Below, one piece after another: positions 9,351-16,172 of a DNA stretch of 16,172 nucleotides. The number at the start of each line of letters is the position of its first letter. The first letter of the stretch is position 1. The position numbers and the translations under genes were made by a program. The notes beneath the pieces were generated by a model that was not told where the DNA came from, made no database searches, and was given only the letters and a program-made list of their open reading frames with translations. The stretch covers positions 64,774-80,945 of the forward strand of contig NW_006766976.1 in NCBI RefSeq assembly GCF_000275845.1, written 5' to 3'. This DNA is from Dichomitus squalens LYAD-421 SS1 (lineage: Eukaryota; Basidiomycota; Agaricomycetes; Polyporales; Polyporaceae).

Positions 9351-10117
9351 CATCTTTGGCAGTTGGAAATATACAAGTTAACTGAATACGAGGACGGCTT
9401 CCGCACGCACGTCGAAGATGCCCTCATGCAATGATGCAGGAGCAGCTGTGCCCTACAACTTGTTGTTCCATTACAGAGCTGCACATCCTGATCGTGGGCT
9501 TCTACTGTCTCCCGCAAGGCGACCACGTTCTGCCTGGGCGATGTCGAGGAGATAGTCCTGAGGATGGGACAACGCCTGGTCCATTCGTCCAGGTCGCCCA
9601 TCCTGTCTTGTTTCCTATGCACGGCGACAGGCTTGTCGGTGCGTACAAACAAGGTACATTGTCAGTAATGTCTACACCATCGTACCTGTTGCTCGACTTC
9701 GTTGCCCAATTCAGCAGAGACCTGGGTAGATAGCAGGGAGCTCGGTAGAAGTCATACATGGAGACCTCTATCCCTTGAGCGCGCGCGTTGTCAACAACAT
9801 CTTCGATATTCTCACGCATTCTGTGGCGGAGCAGCTAAGGCCGACATAATCGGAATACAAGTTGCTACCGCGGACACGCCGGACGACATGCATTCGGAAT
9901 TTTGCTTTGAGAACATAGGAACCACGACATGAACAACCACTTGTGACGATATGCCTTTCTGAACCAAAGTCTTAGACGGACAGTCATGGACTAGGTGATA
10001 CAGTCCGTTTCCATGGACTTGTCTCCAGCGTAAACGAGTGACTGCGCTGGACGGGTGTACCAGGAACACTTCACACATGCGCAGGTCGCACCAAACTGCT
10101 TCTGTAGCGTTCAACAT
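9335..10117 (-). other. Unrecognised open frames, gene status unclear
   Basis: Three overlapping minus-strand frames cover this stretch: 10117-9812, 9819-9502 and 9652-9335. An intron 9663-9593 (GTACGA donor, CTGAC branch-like, CATAG acceptor, 71 bp) would join the second to the third in phase. The join between the first two needs a frame change near 9820. No family motif is recognisable, and the stretch is more AT-rich than the firm genes. It may be a decayed gene or chance. Confidence 0.2.
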
Positions 10118-11309
10118 CTAGTCAGAGTCCTGTATGTCCATATGGTCTACGTACATTGACAGTAGGGCGATACCATGTGTATGAGATCTCCCACGGTCAG
10201 TGAACTTCAATGTATTAAGTCAGGGACAGTAGTCCCAAGCCACCGCAGAAACGGGTACAAGTACAAATGTACAGTGGCTCTGGTGGCAAGAATTACCTCA
10301 GTGTGAAAATGTGCTGTTTATCGTCTCAAGGTTGATTCCTTTGTTAGGATCCTGATGTTGGAGTCAGGACCTCCGGCAAGCTACTGCCAGTGGCACCTTC
10401 TGAGACTGGGCTCCAACTGTCGTAGATGATCAGTCGTGTGCTCAGGCATCTTGCGCCGTTTGCCCTTGTCTGGATTTTTGAAAGATTTACTAGAGCTCCT
10501 CTGATTACCCATAGCCTGTTCTTGGGCATTTCACAGGTTGAGATATAAAAGACTTCACAATACACCCATTGTCGTACATCAGACTCGTATACATCATGTT
10601 CTTAGCTGGCTTGTACTGCTGCTACTGCCACGCCTGCCATGGACATACTCACCCTGGTACACCTACTGGATATTGAGCTAGATTGCAGACTTGAGGTCAA
10701 GGGAATGCACACACGCACTCACGATCAAACCGTCTTCTTCATGCACATCCATCCTCGACAGCTAGACAATGAGGATTTATGCCGCACCCTGACCCTTCCC
10801 TCCAAGCCTGAGACGTCTGACACTTACTAGTCTACTTACTCCTTCGTATCTCACACAAATATATCATCGATTCACTGCGGACTTCTATCCGGTGCAACAT
10901 TCGCTCCTACATTGCTGAATTGCAGTATAGCGCCTAATCGGCACAGCCAGGAATGAGCACGTGCCAGGCAACACGGTCACGGACGTTGACGCGACTTGGT
11001 TTTCACACGGTGCATACGCGTCCTTCGGGTCGCGTGATGGCCTTCTCTCTTGCGACTCTACTCTTCTCACATCCTACAGTTCGTTGCGACCTCGACGCGT
11101 ACCGCGGGTTTACGTAGTTCTTCCATTGGTTTCTGTCCAGTCAGGTAAGTACTGGTCTCCAGTAACCTTCCACGCGATCTGACGCGATGAAAGCAATCAG
11201 ATCTTCCACTCTAGCGACGTCGCCCCGGCAATTGCAAGCTTCAGGTGGGGTTAAATGTCTGCCAGCCTCACACCTGCTAATCTGTTCCTTGTCAGCTAGC
11301 AATTCAGTA
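10118..11309. other. Gene-poor stretch
   Basis: About 1.2 kb without a supportable gene. Open frames on either strand stay below 75 codons. Intron-like signals occur at 11239-11295 (GTGGGG donor, CTGCTAAT branch-like, CTTGTCAG acceptor) and a strong donor GTAAGT at 11145, so fragments of a multi-exon gene may run toward the repeat at 11310, but I cannot assemble a frame. A short GGGAC/GTCCC hairpin sits near 10223-10236. Confidence 0.4.
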
Positions 11310-11413
11310 CGTATACATCACAATTACTATATCACTGCACGCCCCAGAGGGGGACGACAGTCCCGCCCTCTGCGGATCTCCGTGTTCTCAGGACGAGACT
11401 CCGTCTCACGTCC
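11310..11413 (+). repeat. Structured dispersed repeat, copy A
   Basis: Aligns with copy B (11524-11636) over its whole length: shared CGTATACAT start, CTATAT, CACGCC, the GAGGGGGACG.CAGTCCC block, and the near-identical GACGAGACTxCGTCTCACGTCC end. It folds as hairpin 1 at 11345-11372: outer stem CAGAGGG/CCCTCTG (7 bp) and inner stem GGAC/GTCC with loop GACA. Hairpin 2 at 11392-11412 has GACG/CGTC and AGAC/GTCT stems and loop TCC. A CGGA/TCCG mini-hairpin lies between them. Strand is given in the direction shared by the two copies. It could be a SINE-like element, a structured RNA, or a piece of a duplicated gene. Confidence 0.75.
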
Positions 11414-11523
11414 GCTTCCCTCTGGCTTTCAAACCCTCCTTCTCATCTGATCCACTCCTCTTTTCACTAGCAGGCTTTCGTTGCGAGTCCGGTCAAGTCT
11501 CCTCCGCGAGCCGGAATATATTT

Positions 11524-11636
11524 CGTATACATGTTAGTGTTCTATATACATCCCTGTCACGCCACGGAGGGGGACGTCAGTCCCAACCCCCGTGGGTTAC
11601 CGTGGCCCACATATGACGAGACTACGTCTCACGTCC
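11524..11636 (+). repeat. Structured dispersed repeat, copy B
   Basis: Direct repeat of copy A, 214 bp downstream of it (start to start). Hairpin 1 at 11562-11595 has outer stem CCACGG/CCGTGG, one bulged A, then GGG/CCC and inner GGAC/GTCC with loop GTCA, 13 pairs in all. The outer-stem bases differ from copy A on both arms yet still pair. Hairpin 2 at 11615-11635 repeats the stems of copy A with loop TAC in place of TCC. Between them, GTGGG/CCCAC could form a third stem. It ends about 120 bp upstream of the start codon at 11758. Confidence 0.75.
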
Positions 11637-11757
11637 ATTTGCTCAATGTTTCTATGAGACGCTCATTGTCTGCCGCCAGCCGCTTCCCGCTGCCGGACTA
11701 CCCCAATCTTGTCGTTTTGGACGTGCTCTTGGTAGCTCACGTGTGACGCTCACAACG

Positions 11758-14249
11758 ATGGCCCACCTGCAGTTGCCCAATGGGTGAGTAAAGATGATCA
11801 GAATCCTCGCGCATAGGTAGACGTGCAATTGACATGTTTATGTTTTTATAGCAGCATTAATCCATTCGAATACAAGCCTTCTTCCGAAGACATGCAGACA
11901 ACCTTGCCACCCGGTGTGACCGTGAATCGGACAGGGCCGCGTAAGTTTCCCCGGGACAATATAGTGTACCAAGCTAATAACTTCGTATCAGCGCCGGCCG
12001 CACACTGGATCGAGGCTTTCGATGGTCTGGTTGCTGGGCCGAGTTTCCACAGCGGTTCCATCGTGACGTCGCCTAATGCGACGTTTGTGCCACGCTTTGC
12101 GATTGCGCACAGTGAGGTCACGACTTTCACCGATGGCCGTTGGGGTCGACACGAGTATTCTCGCTGGCCGCAGGCTTACGATCACGATCTCGCGCACGTG
12201 GCGTGCTTACCACGCGTCCATTCTGAACTCGCCCCGAAAGACGACATTCTCTGGCGGACTTGGCAAGAGGAGGACTGGACGACAGTCAATAGCGGGGTTG
12301 TCCGCATGGGCCTGCTTCAAGCGGGGCTCTTTGACGAACTTGAGAGAGCCGCCTTGCGGGCATCCCAGGCTGCCTCAGATTGCCAGGACCCCCCGCCGTC
12401 GTTGGAGTACACCCGACTGTTCCTCTCGCTTTGCCTTAGTCACTGCCTGGATCGCCTTCGGGCGATCCCCGCAGACCGATCTGTCATCATCGCTCTTGCC
12501 GCCCACGTACAGCGACTCTCACTTGAGCTCGTGGGCCTTCGTGTGTACCTGGACGTGGTATCCCCTCGTATGATGAGTACGGAAGACTATCGGGATCAAT
12601 TGCTTGACGTCGTCGGGGCTCACACCCCCGACCCTAGTCTCGCTCAGCTCCTCCATCGGGCCGGAGTTCCTGTATGGCTCCACCAGCCTTTCCGGCCGAG
12701 TGTGGCGATATGGCAGGTCGTACCTGCCACGGATCTTCCATTCCAGTTTTCGAGGAAGCCCGCGTATCCCCGCCTGGTGCTCGCTCTTCGAGATCTATCG
12801 GGCGCCCTTAATACTGCAGGCGAGGCACAACGGGCGATGACGGCGGCTGTCTATCGGCAACCTTGTGCCTCGCAACTTCCGCAGCTTCGGCCAGAGGAAG
12901 AACACGATGCCGCTCCGGGCACGAAGAGGCCCCGGCTTGAAACGCAATGGCCGAATGGATGGGATTCCACTGTGGGGAATGCGCGCCCTGTGATATTCGA
13001 GCGCGATGCCCGAGAGGCGAAGACCCTCCCTCACGAGCTCAAATCTCCCGCTCCTCGCCTTACGTATTCAAAACGTCGGGCCGCGCGCGATCGGCGGCCC
13101 GGGAAGTCGTCACTCCCCGTTCCTTCGCCCCCTTCCAAATCAGGCTTCGTCATGAACCCCTTTCGCAAGCACTACGCCTCACGTACGATGCAAACGTCCC
13201 CTGTCTGGTTGGACGTCCTCACACCCCTAGAGCCCTTGCCTCAGCCTACCGCCGCCGTTACTTACTACTTCCCGCCACCATGGATGCTGGACTGCCTCGA
13301 CGGCTACGAGGCCCCGCGCGATCGGATGTCACGCTACATTCATCATTTCGCGTCGATTCGAATGTTTTGCCGCCTGCGACTTTTCGACCAGACCATTGCA
13401 GGTCGTCCCTTGACCATTGCCGAATGGCGGGATGCCCTGTGGGGCGACTACGAGACAGATGGTAACAGCGCCCCTGATCGATCCGGAGCAACTTCCAAGG
13501 ACGCTGCCTCGGCCCGTGCGAAAGTCCGTCATCGTCTGAAACAGTCCCTGCGAGAACTTTTCGGGCAGCACGCTGGTCTATCATCGTACGATCCTGCATC
13601 TTCGCCTCAGGTCGGTCAGGATGTCATCACTGCGGAGGCGGCGGAGACGAGAGACCACATCCAGCATCGTTTGGTATGGGAGGCTCACGAGACCAACTGG
13701 CGTTGTGAGCTCCTCGCCCTGGACGCCCTGATGACCGGTTCGCGCAACTGGGGCCAGATGGAACGGTGGGCACGTGAGGCGCATGTTTCGGAAGTATGGG
13801 GTCCCCCGCGATCTGGCATGGACATTTGTCCTGATTGGGAGTCGCCCGACGTACACTTTTGTTGGTCGTCCCCGCCGGAGGACGACTGGGAGTCCAGTCG
13901 GCCGCATCTCAAGGCCTTCGTCGAGCTCCTTTCCCGCTGGCCTGGTCGTCCAGCAGAACTCGGGGATGAGGACCTCCCTGTCCGCCTGCAAGTTTGCGAC
14001 CCTGAGGAATTCCGTCGGGTGCAGACTATAGCGGTGCGGTACTACGTACGTACGTTCATCGAGAAGTTCCAGCGACTTCCGACACCCCCCGTTCGCGACG
14101 GTCTTCGACCCGCTCCATCGGTACTATCGTGCTCGCCCCCTGCCATTATCGAATCCTCGCCCCTCGCAACGATCGAGTCCTCGCTCCCTGCCACTGTCGA
14201 AAACGAAGGTCAAGCCGTTCCTGAGCCAAGTTCCCCGGGGTGTGGATAA
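11758..14249 (+). CDS. Large orphan protein of basidiomycete type (807 aa)
   Basis: Exon 1 is 11758-11783 (nine codons, the last split), intron 11784-11851 (GTGAGT donor, TTATAG acceptor; the acceptor could also be three bases later), exon 2 11852-14249 (stop TAA 14247-14249). Exon 2 is one long GC-rich frame, which strongly supports coding. The next in-frame ATG is at 11892. The N-terminal region has FPRDNIVYQANNFVSAPAAHW and RAGVPVWLHQP (near residue 280). Residues 360-430 are Pro- and Arg-rich with basic clusters (KRPR, KRRAARDRR) that could be nuclear signals. The C-terminal half has YYFPPPWMLDCLDGYEAPR (near 480) and YYVRTFIEKFQR (near 740), then a short Pro/Ser/Thr-rich repeat tail. I associate the GxPVW and YYFPPPW pattern with a large uncharacterised family in polypores. 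No catalytic motif, signal peptide or membrane span is visible; function unknown. Confidence 0.85.
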
Positions 14250-14923
14250 TGGTACATGCTCGTTGATTGTGGCCTTTCGCACCGTGCTCTGTCGTTATCT
14301 TCCGCCTGATCTGACTACTGGGTCGAGTTGACATCGGAGTGGGTGAAGCGCATCATCGTGTGCGGTCTGACGTGTTCAGGATTTCAATAGCCCAAGACAG
14401 CTTTGCACGAAGGGGCGAGGGTATGCCAATGAAGATCTGTGCGATATTTCGACATCGGTTTGTCACATTTTGGGAGTAATTGCATTCCTGGGGTCTTCGT
14501 TTTAATACGGCATGCAGGATGGCTCGTGAACAATCGCCGCGTCAATTTTTATCAATTTGCGCCTAGGCACTGCAACCGGTCAGACCACCTCTACGGACAA
14601 GATCATTATTGTGATAGCCTGGTACACCCGGGTGAGTGGCAACGATGTCCGATGGTCGAATCCCCCCGATGCGACGGGCAGGCACACTACACTGAGGGTC
14701 TACGTTTGTCCTTCCAGGACCTCGATTGTCATCACATGCTCGTCGCAATGTCCCCCTCACGGAGTACAAGATGAAGAGGCTCTCAAGTTGGGCAGAGATA
14801 TGTAGTATCTCGATCTCAACAAGTCTTCCGCGACATGACGTACCTGGATAGCAAGCCTGTATGCCGGTCTGCGTGCAGTCGGCCATGTGAAGACTAGAAA
14901 TATATTTCTCCACCAATTACGAC

Positions 14924-14947
14924 GCCTCGGGTCGACTGCGCCGAGGC
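14924..14947. repeat. Perfect 7-bp inverted repeat
   Basis: GCCTCGG at 14924-14930 and CCGAGGC at 14941-14947, with a 10-nt loop. It lies about 675 bp after the stop of the 807-aa gene and is not near a recognised promoter element. Role unknown. Confidence 0.4.
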
Positions 14948-15081
14948 ATCTCAGATTGATTGGAGTTGGAGACCAGCACGACACGGAGAGCCAAGCTAAT
15001 CAGTCGCAAATGCCTGGTCATAACTCTCCGCATGCTCAATGATTAACCGTTCTCTATCTAGAGGGTTCTGTTTGGACGTTT

Positions 15082-15109
15082 ACGCCGCTGTCGTCCGGAA
15101 CAGCGGCGT
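15082..15109. repeat. Perfect 10-bp hairpin upstream of the 15308 gene
   Basis: ACGCCGCTGT at 15082-15091 pairs fully with ACAGCGGCGT at 15100-15109; the 8-nt loop CGTCCGGA contains the palindrome TCCGGA. It lies about 200 bp before the ATG at 15308, just before the pyrimidine-rich leader, so it could be an operator-like site for a dimeric zinc-cluster factor (CGG-type half sites) or an RNA hairpin in a leader. Confidence 0.5.
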
Positions 15110-15307
15110 GATTTAGTGAGGTTGCGCCATTCGACTTTGCGCCTGATCGTGCTGTTGCGTGTTCCTCATCTAGTTCCTTTCCCTTCTCCGTCCGCCCCCG
15201 ACGGTGCTCGTGTTCCCCCCCCCCACTCTGCCGCCTCTTGGACCTTACCATCGTACGCTCCCTTCTCCTCCAACCTTCCGTCACTGACTCGCATTGTCAT
15301 ATTCCAG

Positions 15308-16172
15308 ATGGGCTTAACGCTTCTCAGAGACGATGAAGCCGACTTCATCGACATGATGCGCCATTCGTCCGAGGTTCGCAAGATACTCGCGACTGGCGAA
15401 CGTGGTGCGCAGAGGCGCGCTGCCAAGAGAATCCACATCAAATACCTCGAAAAGTTTGCTGATCCTCTGCCCGGTGAAACTGACGAACAGTTCGAGGCCC
15501 GCCGTAGCGAGAACAAGAAGGCGAAGCGCCTTATCGCTGAGGATGCAGATGCTTGCAAGACTCGCAAGGAGCACGCGTTCTCAGTGAGTACGCGTGGCGC
15601 AGTGGGTTTGCCCCATACTGATCTCCGTCCTTCTTCCTACATCAGCGCATACCCGCGTAGTGGTCCTTGGAAGCCACCCCTCGAATGTACAGACGACACT
15701 AAGGCTCCGTACGACACTGACTACGAGGACTCCGATGCGCCGGTGACACCGGAGCGTCCGGCGGACACGCCATTGCCTTCCTCGAACGGACCCGCTGTCT
15801 CTGACATATACGGCCCTCTTATTCGCAGTGTCATCCAGCTGAGGGCCCATGTTGACGCGCTTCCTCCCGATGCTCGCGCGAAAGTTGTTGCGACTGTGAC
15901 CAAGTTCCACGAGGAGACGGGGACCGTGGCCGATTTGATGGCACTTCTCCCCTCGCCATCGTCGGGATCGGGGAAGGACAAGCATGAAGAGTCGCCTTCC
16001 GACACGAACACGCGAAACAAGTACGCAGTTCCTCGAATATCTGGGCGTTTGTGCCGACACTGACATCACCTGGGCAGGAACGCAGGCGCAAGTAGTTCGA
16101 ACGCTTTAGAGAATCGAGCAGGCAACGAAGCCAAGGTAGCGGACGACGGGAGCGAGGAAGATTCGGACGGTG
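15308..16172 (+). CDS. Unrecognised charged protein, 5' part (3' end outside window)
   Basis: Exon 15308-16020, intron 16021-16077 (GTACGC donor, CTGAC branch-like, GGGCAG acceptor, 57 bp), then an exon running off the right edge. The start ATG directly follows an acceptor-like CATATTCCAG, so an upstream exon is possible. Residues 1-90 are rich in Arg, Lys, Glu and Asp (MGLTLLRDDEADFIDMM, later GAQRRAAKRIHIKYLEKF and PLPGETDEQFEARR) and probably helical. The middle is Pro- and Asp-rich (YDTDYEDSDAPVTPERP), followed by a probable helix (LIRSVIQLRAHVDAL) and an acidic Ser-rich end. No enzyme motif, signal peptide or membrane span. A good-looking 62-bp intron, 15584-15645, lies inside the first exon, but removing it brings an early stop; the frame is open only if it is retained. 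Possibly a nuclear or chromatin-related protein, but that is a guess. Confidence 0.7.

Larger units (their letters stand above)
14250..15307. other. Intergenic region with hairpins and a pyrimidine-rich leader
   Basis: About 1.06 kb between two plus-strand genes. Frames are short and show no family motif. It holds perfect hairpins at 14924-14947 and 15082-15109 (listed separately). From about 15160 to 15307 the plus strand is strongly C/T-rich, including a run of ten C at 15215-15224, as expected of a promoter or 5' UTR for the gene at 15308. The last bases, CATATTCCAG, look like a splice acceptor, so a 5' UTR intron may end there. Confidence 0.5.

Noticed and set aside
10222..10240. Third copy of the structured repeat
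   Set aside because: Only the GGGAC/GTCCC hairpin is shared; the outer stem, hairpin 2 and flanks are absent.
11391..11413. Hammerhead ribozyme in the structured repeat (GGACGAGAC resembles GGACGAAAC)
   Set aside because: The CUGANGA core strand is missing in both copies and the GAAA box reads GAGA.
1..16172. tRNA or rRNA genes
   Set aside because: No B-box with a matching A-box and acceptor stem, and no rRNA-like stretch, was found on either strand.

Overview
The window looks like nuclear DNA of an Agaricomycete (mushroom-forming basidiomycete, probably a polypore). The evidence is frequent 47-70 bp introns with GTRNGT donors and CTRAY-like branch sites, an Agaricomycete-style cytochrome P450 tail, a KDZ transposase of the mushroom type with a CxC2 cysteine cluster, and a large orphan protein resembling families I associate with Polyporales. 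Family assignments rest on recognised motifs; no database search was run.

Layout: 1-464 (+) is the 3' end of a cytochrome P450 gene. 465-1245 holds no gene I can support. 1246-1398 is an array of eight ATGCAT-centred palindromes with roughly helical spacing. 1457-2669 (+) is a clearly broken copy of RIT1 (tRNA A64-2'-O-ribosylphosphate transferase). 2754-4101 (-) is the 3' half of a calpain-like protease gene (PalB/Rim13), without its catalytic domain. 4299-4957 (-) is a small gene, probably broken, with a fungal HicA-like domain. 5165-9119 (-) is a full-length 12-exon KDZ transposase gene (1131 aa) with no stop or forced frameshift. 9120-11309 is gene-poor. 11310-11636 contains two diverged copies of a repeat whose hairpin stem is kept by compensatory changes. 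11758-14249 (+) codes for an 807-aa orphan protein. 14250-15307 is non-coding with two perfect hairpins. 15308 to the right edge (+) is the start of another unrecognised gene.

RIT1 and PalB/Rim13 are convergent, end 84 bp apart, and are both cut in their 5' parts. The simplest reading is a duplicated or captured chromosome fragment, about 1.45-4.1 kb, lying beside a DNA transposon, so the left half looks like accessory, transposon-rich chromatin. The strongest candidates for something undescribed are the structured repeat pair at 11.3-11.6 kb, the palindrome array at 1.25-1.40 kb, and a possible 28-nt intron in the KDZ gene.
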